Positions 48,734 through 63,712 are shown, numbered from the stretch's first letter. The stretch is 64,000 nt of DNA from Pyrenopolyporus hunteri (GCA_902806595.1 CADCXC010000018.1:248001-312000); one strand, 5' to 3'. Translations and numbers: made by a program. The notes: generated from the letters alone by a model not told the origin.

Positions 48734-51700
48734 TTTTTTATCAGCAGGGGTATTTTAAAAAAAAAAATTTTTATTTATAAAAACGTTATAAAAAAAAATC
48801 GATCGTTTTTTACGATGTCGATATAATAAAAAGTAACGATATAAATGTTTTTTTTATCAATATTATTAATATTAAATTATTAATTTCGCATCGATAAATT
48901 ATTACGTAAATTTTATACGTTTTACGTAACGTAATAATTTTTATTTTTTATTAAAATATTTTAAAGTCGTAAAAATCGTTAATCGTTAATAATTTATAAA
49001 ATTTAATGTTAATTATATTAACGAAAATTTTTATTTTTCGAATATATTAAATAAATTTATAAAAACGAGTTTTTTCGAAAGTTTTTTATAAGTTATATTA
49101 ATATTTTTTAATAATATATTTAACGAAAAATTATTATAAAAAAAAATATAAAAGTTTATAAAAATTTAAATAAATAAAGTCGTTATTATATATAAATTAA
49201 TTTTATTTAATAAGTATTTAAATAAATATATATAATTAATACGTATATTTAAAAACTTTTTCGATTAATTTATATATTTTTTCATTCGATTTATTTACGA
49301 AATAAAATTTATAAATAATAATAAATAATTTAAAATATTTTAAATTATTAAATCGATCGAAAAAAAAAAATTTAATGTTCGTATTTTAACGTATTTTTAT
49401 TTTATTTATTAATATTTATTTAAAATTTTTATATTTATTAAATTTAAATTATAAATATTAAAATAAAAATTATTAAATTTAAATTTAATTAATTTAAATT
49501 TAAATTTTTATTATCGTCGATTAAAAAAATTTTTATTTCGTATAAATATAATTATATTCGATTTTTATATAATAAATTTATTATCGATAAAATTAATTAA
49601 AAGTTAAAATATTTACCGAGGATTTTTTAAATTAAAATTTATTATATATACGATATTTTTTTAATAATTTTATAATATTTATTATATATATTATATTTAT
49701 TACGTTTATTTTATTTTTTATAATTACATTTTTTAACTTTATAATATTTATTTTTTTTATTCGATATAACGTATAATAATATTAAAAAATAATTTATTAT
49801 AATAATTATAATATTTATTATTATTTTTTTAATAAATTTTTTTATATAAAAATATTAATTTTTCGATACGAAGATATTTCTTCAAAAACATAAATTTTTA
49901 ATTTTTTAAATATTTATTTATAATTACGTAATAAAATATAAAAGAAATAAAAAAAATTTTTTTTAATCGAATAAATTTTAAAAATTATTTAAAAAAAAAT
50001 AATATTCGAAATAAAAAGTAAATTTATATTATTTTTAAATATAAACGATTTATTTTTTTTTAAATATAATATTTTTTATTTATTAATTACGTTAATTATA
50101 TTAAATACTTTAAAATCGAATTTTTATAATTTAAATAATTTTATTTTTTTATTTTTTATTTCGTTATTAAATATTTAAAATTAAATTATATTTTTAATCG
50201 TTTTTATTTTAATAAATTATAAGTTATATAAATAAATTATTAATTTAAAGTAATTAAAAGTCGATAAAAAAACGTTTTAACGTTAATATTCGAATTTTTA
50301 TAAATATATTTATATAAAAAATATTTACATTATATATTAATAATAATTTTATAAATTTTTTATATTTTTATAATTTAAAATACCGTAATTAAATTTATAA
50401 TAATATTAATAATATTTACTTAAATATTTAATTTTAAATATAATTAAAAAAAAAGTTTATTTAAATTAACGTAATAATATTAATTAATTAATTAATTTAT
50501 GTAAAATTATACATTTAAAACGATATTTAATTTAATTTATTTAAAATTTAAAAGTATAAAAAAAGTAATTTACGTTAATATAAAATTTATAATTAAAATT
50601 TAAATCTACTTTTATTTATTATTATATTTACGTTTATAGTTATTTTCGTTATTATTATAAATCGATTAATTATAATTAAAACGAATTTAACTTCGATTTT
50701 TTTAATTAAATATATGTTTATATACGTTTTAAAATTTTATTTTTTTATAAATAAAATGTTATTTATTATTTATTTAAAAATAAATCGAATATTATATTTA
50801 TTTTAATTTTAAAAAACTTTTAATTTTAATATTATTTCGATTATTAATAATTAAAACGATGAATTTATTATTTAAATTTATTAATAAAAAAATACGAGGA
50901 ATTCCTTTTTAATTCGAAATAATAATCGGTAAAAATGTTTCGTTTTTTATTTATTTAATTTTTAAATTATATTTATAATAATATGAAAATAATCGATAAA
51001 AATAAAAAAAGTAATTTAAAAATAAAAAGTTTAAACTTTAATTTTTTAAAAGTTACGTAATATATTTTTTTATTTTATTTAATTAATAAATTTATTTAAA
51101 AAAGTTTAAATTTTAAAATTTTTATTATAAATTTCGAAACTTTTTTTTATAGGTTTATAAAAAATTAACGTATTATTTTATAAACGTATTAATTTTATTT
51201 ATATAATTAATATAAATTTATATTATTTTTTTAATATTAATTATATCGAAGTCGATTAAAGTTTATTATTTACGCGTAAATACGTAAAAAAAATTTATAT
51301 TAAAGATTAATTTTTTTATTTTACTTTTTTAATATTCGAAATAATTACGAAGTTTTTTTTTATAATTTTTTAAAAGTTTTTTAATTAATTAAACGCATTC
51401 GAATATTTTTTTTTAATATTTTTACGTTTATTATAAAAAGGTTATAATAAGTTATAAAAAAATTTTAAATAATTTTAAAGTTTTTTAATTAATTAAAAAG
51501 GTTAAATAAAAAAAATTAAAGAAAAAAAAATAATTTTACGTATAAACGTTTATTTATATTATTTAATTAATATAAATATTAAAGGAAAAGAAAAAAAATA
51601 TTAATTATTTCGAATATAAAAAAAAGCGGTGATTTTTATTATTTTTAAAATATATAAATATTTACCGTAAATAATTAAATATTTATTTACGAAGTAAATA

Positions 51701-54510
51701 AGCGTATAATTTTGAGTTTTAATAAAAATATTAAATATTTATTTAATTATATATATTTTTATATTTAATTTATTTATTTAAAAACGTTATTTTTATAAAA
51801 GGTTTTTATTTGTTTTTATAAGTGGGTAATTAAATTCGAAAATTTTTAAAGTAAATAAATATTTTTTATTTAAATATTTTAATAATAAATATTAACGTAA
51901 ATATTATAAAAGAGTAAAACGAAAATTAAAGAATTTATTTTATTTTAATGTTTTTATATATTTTATTTTTTTTTAATTTTTATATTATAAATTAATATAA
52001 TAGTTTAAAGTTAAATACGTTATAATTTTAATTTATTATATTACGGTTATAAAGTAATATAAAAGTTTATAAAATCGAAATTATTTATTAATATTTATAT
52101 GATAAATTTTTTTAAAAGTAAATTATTAATAAATTTCGAAAAATATTTAATTTTTAAATATTAAAGTAATTTTTTTAACGAATTATTAAAGGTTAATATT
52201 TTTATAAAAATAAATAATATATTAATGTTATTAAAGTAGAATTTTACGTTTTATTCGAAATTAAATTATAAATAATTATTATAATTTATTATTTTAAAAT
52301 AAAACGACTCGAAATTAAAATAAAATTACGATTTATTAAACGTCGAATCGAATAATAAAAATTATATCGTTATAATTATATAATATATACTTTTATATTA
52401 TTATTATTTATATAATATTATTTTTTTACGAAATATTTAAAAAATGATAAAATATTAATTCGATTACGATGTTAATATAAAATTAATATATTTTACGTTT
52501 TTTTAATTCGAATTTATTTCGAAAATAATATAAGTAAAAAAATTTTAATTAAAAAAAATCGAGTTAAATTTATAAATTTATTAAAGAATTTTTTTAATAG
52601 ATATTAAAAACATTCGAATACGTTAAATAATTACGGTAAAAATTATATTTATAAGTTTATTTATAAAAACGTAAAGTTTATTATATTAAAGTAAATAATT
52701 TAAAAAGTATATTATCGACGATATTTAAAAATAATACGATAACGAAGGAAAATTAAATTATACGTAAAAAAAAAAAAAAAATTTATTATTTTCGAGTCGA
52801 ATTATATATAGTTTATAAATGATTATTAAAAACTTCGATTCGTTAACTTCGAAATATACGTCGTAATCGACGTATTTTTTCGATGTATTATATAGTGTAA
52901 AATATATCGATTTATTTTTTTATTAATAAATATTTTAAAATAATATTTTATTATTATAATCGAATTAAAATTTCGATTTTAATATATTCGAACGAATTAT
53001 AAAATCGAATTATTTTTTATAATTTAAATTTAATTTAATTTAATTAAAGTTATCGAATTTACGATAAAAATAATATATTTAAATAATATTTAACGTATAT
53101 AAAAATAAAGTTATCGTATTTTAAATTTTTATATTTAAAAAGCGAATAAAAGGAATAAAAAAATTAAATAATAATAATAATAATTATGCGAAAATGTAAT
53201 AAATCGATAAATTATACGTATATAAAAATTTAATTTATTAATTTAATATTAATTTTATATAATTATATTTTAAAAATTTAAAATTTTCGAATTAATTTAT
53301 TAAAAAAAACATAATTAATTAAATTATTTTATATATTATATATAAAAAAATTATACGATATAATGTTAAGGAATTTATAAAATAATAAAATAATTATAAA
53401 ATTAAATATTAATTACGTAAAAATTATACGATTTTTAATTATATCGAAATATTATAAAAAAATTATAATTAAATTAATATTTAAAATTAAAGTGTAAAAA
53501 TATCGAATAATTTATTATTATTAATTAAAATATATAAATTTTTAAAGTTAATTAATTATTATAATTTTAATAGTTTTTTATCGTTAAAAACGTAACGTTT
53601 TTATAACGAATAATTAATTTAATATTTATTCGAAGATTTTTAAAATAATCGAATATAATTATATTTCGATATTTATAAAAATTTAAAGATTTTTTAAAAA
53701 TATACGAAGAAAAAACGAAATAATTTAAATTAAGTTATAATAAATTTTTATAAGGCGGTTTATTATAATATCGTTAATAATTATAAAATTTATAAAAATA
53801 TTTATTTAATATATTAAAAACGAAAAAAGAAATAAAAATAAATGAAAATAAATATAATGTATAATTAAATATATAAATAAATAATTATAATTAAATATAT
53901 AAAAAATATTTAAAATTTTATATTTTTATAAAAATTTTATAAATTTAATTATTATTATATTATAAGTAAATAAAATATATATATATATTTTTTTTATTTA
54001 ATATATATTTAAATCGAAAGTTTAATTAATTAAATATTCGTATATTAATATAATTATTTTTATATTATATAATTTATTTTATAATAATTATTTTTTATTT
54101 TATTTTATTTATTACGAAAAATATATGTCGTATATATAATTTTTATTACGATATTATATAATTATTTAACGATATTAAACGGTCGATAATAAAATTAAAA
54201 CGGTTTTATTATTTTATTTAAATAAATATATTAAATTTTATAATTTTAAAAATTATAAAAATTATTTTAATATTATTATAATTTAATACGATTAATTTAA
54301 TTTTATTAAATAATTAATATCGAAGTTTTAATCGATTATACTTTCGAAATTTATATATAAAATCGCGGTTTAATTTTTTTTTTTTTTTTATAATATTAAT
54401 AAAATTTAATTTTTAATTTTTAATATTACGCGTCGTATTAAATATATTTTTTTTATAAGTTTATTATTTTTTATTATAAATAAAAAATAATTTATTATAA
54501 TTAAAAAAAA
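48734..54510. other. RIP-mutated AT-rich interior, unreadable
   Basis: No coding frame, LTR or terminal repeat is recognisable. The base pattern is the same as elsewhere in the block. Confidence 0.55.
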
Positions 54511-54870
54511 TTTTTTTATTTTTATTTTATTTTTATTTATTTTTATTTTATTTATTTTTATTTTTATGTTTTTTTATTTTTATTTTTTTTTATTTTTATT
54601 TTTTTTATTTTTATTTTTTTTATTTTTATTTTTTTTTTATTTTTATTTTTTTTTATTTTTATTTTCTTTTATTTTTATTTTGTTTTATTTTTATTTTTTT
54701 TTATTTTTATTTTTTTTTATTTTTATTTTTTTTTGTTTTCGTCTCGTAATTTATATCGTTTTTTATTTTCGTTTTCGAATTTTTATTTTTTTTTATTTTT
54801 ACTTTTTTTAATTTTTATTTTTTTTAATTTTCGTTTTATTTAATTTTAATTTTTTTTAATTTTTATTTTT
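54511..54870 (+). repeat. T-rich TTTTTATTTT satellite-like tract
   Basis: About 360 bases consist almost only of TTTATTTTTATTTTTTTT-like units of 15-18 bp. Strand asymmetry is extreme: almost no A-runs occur on the plus strand. It yields a meaningless Phe/Leu/Tyr open frame. Confidence 0.8.
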
Positions 54871-55117
54871 TAATTCGTATTTTTTATTACGTTTTTAATA
54901 AATTACGGTTTTAAATATATATTTCGACGGCGAAATTAATCGAAGTTTTAATATCGATTATTTAATAAAATTAAATTATTATATTAAATTGTAATAAAAA
55001 AGAAAAAAAATTAATAATTAATAAATTTTTATTAAAATCGATTATTAATTTTTTTAATTTTAATGTATATATAATATATAATATTATTTTATAATATTAA
55101 TTAAAACTTTTATATTT

Positions 55118-55331
55118 TAATAGTTAATTAATTTATATACGTATTATTTCGTGGTACGTACTTTAAAAAAAAGAAGTATTTATATACTTTCGTTTATATA
55201 AAAGAAATTTTTTTTACGGTTTTTTTATTAAATATTTTTTTTTTAAATAATTTATATAACATTAATTTTATTATATCGCGTTTATTTTCATTATTATTTT
55301 TTTATTTTATTTACGTACGTACTTATTAACA
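55118..55331 (+). repeat. 5' LTR of copia copy 2
   Basis: 214 bp from TAATAGTTAATTAATT to TATTAACA; the CA end is preserved here. Confidence 0.85.
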
Positions 55332-58300
55332 TTAATTAATATTATTAAAATTAATAATATAAATTAATAAAATTAAAAAAATCATTATTATAATAATACG
55401 AAAAACTTTTATCGTAATAATATATATAATAATAACACTTTTTTTTTTATATAATACTTTTTTATTTATATTAAAATATCGTTTTATTATATTAAATTTT
55501 TTTAAACTTATAATATTTATTATATCGTAAAAAACTAAAAATTCGATTTAAATATAAATTTACGAAAAAAAACTTAACCTTATTAAATAAAAAAATATAA
55601 ATAAATTTAAAGTTTTAATTAAATATATTTTTAACTTTATAATTACCTTTGTTTTTTTAATAAATACTTTAATTATATAACGATAAAATAAAAAAAAATA
55701 AATCCGTAAATCGTTACTTTTTAATAAAAAATAATATAAATTTTATTTACATTAATAAATTTAAAAATAACGAATAAAAATAAATTATACGCTCGTATAA
55801 TTAAAAAAATTATAAAAAAATTTTAAAAACGCTTTAAAAATTTTATTTTAAATAATTTTTAAATTTTATTACGTTAATTACGGTCGATTTTAAAAACCGC
55901 GTTAATGTAAAAAAATATTTATATAAATAAAAATAACATTAACGTTATTAAATTTTTATTAAACCTTTTATTATTACGTAAACCATTAAAATAAAATAAT
56001 AATAGATTAATAAAAATAAAATAAAAATAACTTAATACGTTAATATAAAAACGTTTATATATCGAATTAAAAAAAATATAATTTATTTAAAAATACTTAT
56101 ATCGATATATATATATATTATAATATAATAATAATTACGATTTTTCGCTTTTTAAACGTTTAATTAATTAATCGAATATAAAAATTTAAATTTAATAATA
56201 TTTATTATATCGATAAAATTATCGTTAATATCGTTTCGATAACGTTATAAATTATTTTTATAATATATATACTTATTTTTTATTATTTTTAATAACTCGT
56301 CGTTTATATTTTATATTTTATCGTTTTTTTTATTGCAATTTTTTATAATATAACCCCTTTAATAATTAACACTTAAACCCCCGTTATTAATTTCGTTTAA
56401 CCCTTAAAATAATTAAAATAATATATATAATTAATCGAAATTTTAAATATTTAATATATTTATTTCTTTCGTTTTTATTTTATAAAAAATAATCGCGTTT
56501 TTTTAAATTATTATAATTAATTAATATTTTATTATTTTAACTTACGTTAAATTATAAAAATATAATTAATAATATACTTTTAATCTTATATAAAAAAAAT
56601 AACTTTAATTTTTATTATCGAAAAATATTTATAAATTTTTCGAATCGTTATCGAATAATTCGTATATAATATTAATAATCCCATTAAACGTTATATTAAA
56701 AAAAAAATCACTATATTAAAAATTACAATTTTTTTTTTAAATAATTTTATAATTTTTATTAATTAAATCGACCCTTATATTTATATCCGTTAAAAATTAA
56801 TAAAACGATATTTATTATAACATTTCTTTTATTTAAATTTTTAACGAAATATACTTTTTTATTATTATCGATTATTTTAAAAAAGCTTAAAATAATAAAA
56901 ATAATTACATTAAAAAACTTTATAACGTTTTAAAAAATAAATTCCGTTTTTTTTAAACGTATATTATATAATTAAAATCCATTAAACCTAATTTTATATC
57001 GTATTTTTTATTATTTTTATTAAATAAATAACCATTTACTTTTTATATAATATACCCCGTTATTAATATTTTATAAATATATATTTAATTATAAAACGAC
57101 ATTTTAACATAAAATAAAATAAAATTTAATACTATTATAATTAAACTTCGATTATTTTTTTTAACATTAAAATTAAAAAAAAAACGAAGGAAAATTCGAC
57201 TTTAAAATATTATAAATAATATTAAATAAATTAATATTATATTAATATACTTTTAAAAAAAATTTTAAAAATAAATAATAATTTATCGTAACTATATAAT
57301 ATGTTATTTATAATATATTTTAATTATAATATATTTTATTTATTTCGTTATATTAATTCGAAAAATTAATTAATAAATTTCGTACGTTAATCGACACTTT
57401 CGAAAATATTAAAAAAATACGTTAATTTTTAATTAACGATAATAACGATAAAAACTTTAATTAATTTTATATTAAATAAAAATATTACCGTAATAATAAA
57501 AACGATCGATATTAATCGAAAAAAACGATTTAAACTTAAAAACGTCGTTATTAAATATATAAAAAAAAAGATATTAATTTATTAAATATTTTAAAAATAA
57601 ATAAAAAAAAATTAAAAAGCGTTAATAAATTTAAAAAATTAAAAATAAAAATAAATATATTACGTTTTTAACGAATTATAAAAACATTAAATAAAAAAAC
57701 TCGAAATCGAAAAACGACGATTAAAATATTACCGCTTTTAAAACGGAGAAAATCGACCTTTAATATTAATTAATCGCGACATATTTAATAAATTAAATAT
57801 ATTAATATCGAATCGTTTTCCGTTATTTTTTTATCGATAAATTAAAAAATAATATTATATTTATCTTAAATTAATATATTAAAAATATTTTTTAAAATAT
57901 TATTTTCGATATCGACGTAATTAAAATATCCATTATAAAAAAAAATTAATGTTAAACTTTTATAAAAAATTTTTTTAATCGAAATTTTAAAATAAATAAT
58001 AATCGAACCGGTAAAATTAACATTAAATTCGAAGATAAACTTTTAATTAAATTATTAAAAACGATTATAATTAACGTTTCGTTCGAATTAATTAACTTTT
58101 ATATTATAAATTTAAATATTTCGTTTTTTATATATTTAAAAAATATAAATCGATTAAGCGTTTATTTAAATAACGTTACGAATTAATTAATCGAAAAAAA
58201 TAACATTATCGTTATCGTTATTTATAAATAAAAACATTTATAATTTTATTTCGATAATACGATTTTTTTTATAAAATTTAAACTATATTACATTTATACT

Positions 58301-61053
58301 TAATTTAATTATTTTTTTATAACTAAATTATATATTTTTTTAAATAAAATAAATTATAACGTCGATATTAAAAATATTAAAAAAATTAATAAATTTTATT
58401 ACTATTATTAAATTAAAAATAAAATTTTTTAAAAATTTAAATTTAATTTAAAAAACTTTAATATAAATTTTAATTATAAAATCATTATTAACATTATATA
58501 TTTAAATAAACGTCCCGTCTTATATATAATTAACACCGTTATAAAATTTTAAATTATTTATTTTATAAAAATTATTTTTATTAAAAAAATTTAAAATATA
58601 TTAAAATAATATTAAATCGATATTTACTTCGAACCTTTAAATATTATTACATATAATATCGATACGAACTTCGATAATATCGAATTTCGAAATAAAACTT
58701 ATATTATTAAAATTATTTATTATTAAATATTCGTTAAAATATATTAATTTATTAATAAAATTAAAAAATATTACGATTTAATTCGTAAAATATATAAAAT
58801 TATTATTAATAAACTTTAAAATTTAAATTTACGTATAATTTAATTATAAATAATTATTAAAATAATTAACGATATAATTAACTTTAATAATTTAATACCT
58901 ATATTTTTTATATTCGACGTTTACTTTAAAATTAATATAAACTCGCTCTTTACTTTTATATAAACCTAAAAAATATAAATTATTTAAAAGGTAATAACGA
59001 AAATTAAAAAAATTAAAATATAATACTCCGTAAAAAATACTTTAAATATATATAATAACTTTAATACATAAAAAACTTTTCCTATATTACTTTTTATCGA
59101 TAATAAAATATTCGTTTATAAAAAAAAAAAAAATAAAAAAACTTTTATAAAATTATTATAATGTTAAATAAAAATATTACCGTCGTTTTTAATGTTTTAA
59201 ATAAAATATTTACATTTAAAAATTTTTATATTAAATTATATATTTAACTTTAAAAAAACCTCGTATCGTTTAAAAAATTTAAAATTAAATTACTTACGTT
59301 AACTTTTAACTTCGATAATTATTAAATTATCTCGAAAAAAAATTTTATATATATTAACGATTTTTTTCATATCGTTAAATTATATATTATTAATAAAAAA
59401 TAAAAAAATTTTATTTTCGTTATTAAATTACGAACGGATAAAAAAATTATTACATAAAAAAAACTTTATAAAATATCGAATATAAAAGAATTTAATATTT
59501 TATTCGAAAAAAATATCCTACATTTAAAAATTTACGATATAATTATATATCGAAACGTTATAATTTTTAAATTACGAATAATTCGTAAAATTAAAGGTAA
59601 AAATATCGTTACGTCGTACGAAAAATTTCGTTTAATAATTTAAAATTATAATAATTTCGATAAAAAATATATTATAATATATATATTTATTATTTAAAAA
59701 GTTAATTAATATATTATATTAATTTTAACGTTTATATTACGTCGTAAAAAAATAAAAATTATAATTTAAAATATTATAATAATTTATATTTAATTTAAAA
59801 CATCGATATAAAAAATTATTTTTATATATTTATTAATCGAATTTAAAAATAAATACTTTAAAAAAATATTATTACGAATAATTAAATTTTTATATAATTT
59901 TGCGAAATTAAATATTTATTAATTTAAAATTTATTCGCGTTATTATTAATAAAAATTACGAATAAAATTATTAACTTTCGATTTTTATTTATTTATAACG
60001 AATTCGAATTCGTTCGAATTTATTAATTTTTAAACGAATAATATTTTTAATATCGATATTACGAATTTTTTTATTATTAAAAATAAAATTTTTAATAAAG
60101 TTAAAATTAAAACGCGCTTTTAAAAAATTATAAACTTTGAAATCGAAGATTTTAATAATTTATATATTACGGTTTACGATAAAAATTTTAACGTAACGAT
60201 TATTTAAAAAAATTAAGTTAAAAAATTTAAATTATTAAACGTTAAAATTTTCGATATAATTAAAAAATTCGTAAAATAATAAACTTAAAATATATATATT
60301 ACTTTTATATATTAATTCGAAGTAATTTTTAATTATTTTACGATAATTTAATATTTCGAATTTAAATTTAAAAAAATTAAAACTTTTAACGTTAAAATTA
60401 AATAATAAATAAATAATTAAATACGTAAACTTCGTTATATCGAATTAAACTTTTAAAACTTACGTTTTTATATTTTTATCGATGGATTTTTTATAAATAA
60501 TAAAAATTTAAATTTATAAATTAAATACGTTATTATTTTAAATAATAAAAACCCCATCGATTAAAATAATAAAATATAAATTATTAATAATATTATCTAT
60601 TAATTATTTATTAAATATAAACGAATTATTCGTAATATATTTATAAATAAAATTTATAAAATAGTTTAAAATTTCGACGTTAATTACGTTATTTATTACA
60701 TAATTAATATTATTTTAAAACATTTATTATTTCTTAAAACCTTTTTTATTTTATATATCGACTTTTTATCGTTATATTAATGTTTAATATAAATGGGAAA
60801 TATTAACGAAAAAAAATTAATAATCGATTTAATAATATTAAAGTAATTTTATAAAAATCGAAAAATCGATAACATTCGATAAATACATAAATCGTATAAC
60901 CCCGTAAACGTAATAACGAAAACGTTTTTTAATAAAATTATACGAAATTTAATAAAAAAAAATTAATTTAATTTAAAATTAAAAAAATAAATAAAACGAA
61001 AAATTTAATTAATAATTCGTAATTAATTAATTACGAAAAAAAAATAAAGTAAA

Positions 61054-61264
61054 TAATAATTAATTAATTTATATACGTATTATTTCGTAATATATACCTT
61101 AAAAAAAAGTATTTATATATTTTCGTTTATATAAAAAAAACTTTTTTTACGATTTTTTTATTAAATATTTTTTTTTTAAATAATTTATATAACATTAATT
61201 TTACTACATCGCGTTTATTTTTATTATTATTATTTTATTTTATTTATATACGTATTTATTAATA
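61054..61264 (+). repeat. 3' LTR of copia copy 2
   Basis: 211 bp, preceded by the same purine tract as in copy 1, ending ATTAATA. Confidence 0.85.
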
Positions 61265-62359
61265 TATTTATTTTATTAATTTTTAAAAATATAATTAAAT
61301 TTTTAAATATATTAATATTAATTATTTTATGTTAATTATTTTTAATATTTAACGTGTAAAAAAAATTAATTACAAATTTATTAATATTAATTAAAAAATA
61401 AAATTTTTATTTTTTATTATTTTTCGAAATAATATTAATTTTAATATAATTTATAAAAAAAAAACGTTATTTTTTCGATTAATTTAAATCGTTATCGTTA
61501 TTATATTAATTATATATATTTTCGAAAATATTATCGTAATAATTAAAATTAAACGAATTTAATAAAATATTATTATAAAAATAATAAATTTTATTATTAT
61601 TTTTTTCGAATTTATTATAATTATATTTATTAATATTTTCTTCGTATTTATGTTTCGTATTTTATAATATAAAAAATAATTTTATTATAAAAATCGTCGT
61701 TATTTTATAACCGTTTTTTTCGCGCGTTTTAAATAAAACGAAATTTAAAAGTTTTTTTTTTAATTTAAAAGTAATATAATAATATTAATAAAAAATAACT
61801 ATACGAAACGTACGAAAAAATATTTTCGTAAAATTTTTTAAAGAAAAAAATAAAGTTAATTATAATATTAAAAAATTATTTCGAAGTTATTTTCGTTCGA
61901 TTTATTCGATGTTATTAATATATATATATTTAATTTATATTTATTACGATTATAAAAACCGGGTTTTTTTTTAAAAAAAAAATTAAATAATTTATATTAA
62001 AAAATATATAAAGATTTATTCGAAAAAATAATATATTATAATAATTATTTAAAAAATTATTTTTTCGATATAAAATTTTTACGTATTTACGTATATAATT
62101 TTTAATGAATTATTTATTTATTTTTTTTAATATTATATAATAAATTTATAATTTATATAATATATTTATAATACGATAAAATTTATTATAATAATAAATA
62201 ATTAAAAAAAAATTTTATCGAATTAATTAATTTAACGATTTCGATTTATTAAATAACAATTTAACGATATTATTAAAAATATCGTTAAACGATTTATTAA
62301 CGTTTAAAAAGTTAAAAAATATTTAAAATTTTAAAATTTATTTTAAAAATATTTAATAA

Positions 62360-63119
62360 TAAAAATGAGTTTTACTATTAGCACTCCCTCGTTTTGCTAT
62401 CGGGCCTTATTGGCACTCCCAATACAAAAAGTACATCTCCTACCCCGTACTCGGCCCCACTAACACATTCTCATATAAAAATGCAGTAAACCAGATAGTC
62501 TCACCGAGTACGGGTACACTTTTTCAATTGATTCAATTACATACATCCCACCATACATCCCACCATATATTCTATTATATCCCACCTATTCTAAGGATGC
62601 AAAATATAAAAATTGGATCGCCAGTTTCGCCTCAATTAGACCTTTCTAATGGTATAAGCTTCATATCGGTGCATGCCCTATTTCAAAAGTTATTTAAATA
62701 TATACTCAATTCCATACGGATGTCAAAGGTGTAAGTGGTGGCCCGGGGTGGTCATGTGATCCCCTTTTACGGTCGCATACCCCTTTGACACCCGTACGGA
62801 ATTGAGTATACATTCAAATAACTTTCGAAATAGGGCATGCACCGATATGAAGCTTATACCATTAGAAAGGTCTAATTGAGGCGAAACTGGCGATCCAATT
62901 TTTATATTTTGCATCCTTAGAGTGGGTGGGATATAATGGGATGTATGGTGGGAATTGAATCAATTGAAAAAGGGCATAAGGTGTACATTATGTATTAACA
63001 CGATTGTACGTAGATTTGTATGTGGGGTTGTTAGATATGGTAGGTATTTTAATGTATTGGGAGTGCTAATAAGGCCCGATAGCAATTTTAGGGAGTGCCA
63101 ATAGCAAAACTCATAAAAA
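62360..63119. mobile_element. 748-bp foldback (MITE-like) element with normal base composition
   Basis: The element is 62366-63113, flanked by TAAAAA at 62360-62365 and 63114-63119, a probable 6-bp target duplication. Its ends are 61-bp inverted repeats with about 7 mismatches, beginning TGAGTTTT and each holding two copies of ATTRGCACTCCC. Inside, a second long inverted pair (about 62519-62731 and 62776-62974) around a 45-base centre would let most of the element fold on itself. It has no transposase frame; the matching 60-codon frames on both arms are a by-product of the palindrome. It is the only stretch inside the AT block with ordinary composition. Confidence 0.85.
62366..62426 (+). repeat. 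Left terminal inverted repeat of the foldback element
   Basis: 61 bp beginning TGAGTTTTACTATTAGCACT and ending CACTCCCAATACA; matches the reverse complement of 63053-63113 with about 7 mismatches. Confidence 0.85.
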
Positions 63120-63599
63120 TTTAAAATTATAACGTAATAATTTATTAAATTAATATTAATTATATTAAAGTAAAAATAAATTTACCGTTATTTTAATTTA
63201 AAATATAAAAATAATATTTTTTATAAAGTAAAATATTATCGTCGAATATATTTATCGTCGCGTTTTTAAAATTACGAAATATTAATAAAAATAATTAATT
63301 ATTTAACGAACGAAATTTATACGTACGATTTTTTTTTTCGTTATTTATTTAAACGTTTTTAATTATAATATAATAAATATAATATACGATTTTATAAAAA
63401 ATATTTTTATTATCGAATATTTAAAAATTAAATAACGAATTTAAATCGAAATAAATAAAATAATAAACGTTAAAATATTTAAAAAAAATATATTTATTTT
63501 TATCGATAAAAAATTTAATAAATAAAAAAAATCGTTTAAATATTATAATATATTAATTTCGCGATAAAAATATCGTTAAAATAATAAAAAATAAAAATA

Positions 63600-63712
63600 A
63601 AAATTTTAAAATAAATAAATAAATATTTAAATAAATTAATAAATAAAAATAAATAAATAAATATTTAAATATTTATTTATTTATTTATTTAAATAATTCA
63701 TATTTAAATTAA
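63600..63712. repeat. AT palindromic AAATAAATAAATATTT tract
   Basis: Runs of AAAT/TAAA units change to their complement (ATTTATTTATTTATTT) near the right end, so the tract could form a hairpin. Confidence 0.7.

Larger units (their letters stand above)
55118..61264 (+). mobile_element. Ty1/copia LTR retrotransposon copy 2, RIP-mutated
   Basis: The 6,147-bp element belongs to the same family and orientation as copy 1, with LTRs of 214 and 211 bp and perfect target duplications (TATTT at 55113-55117 and 61265-61269). Internal sequence aligns with copy 1 along its whole length; differences are mostly C/T or G/A. The integrase frame (codon start 58259) and the RNase H motif (60478) are again 2,219 bp apart. 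Stops and His/Cys-to-Tyr changes abolish function. Confidence 0.88.

Noticed and set aside
54566..54811. 81-codon Phe/Leu/Tyr open frame
   Set aside because: Pure translation of the T-rich tract.
62528..62914. Two near-identical 63-68 codon frames on opposite strands
   Set aside because: They are the same sequence read on the two arms of the foldback element, not a conserved gene.
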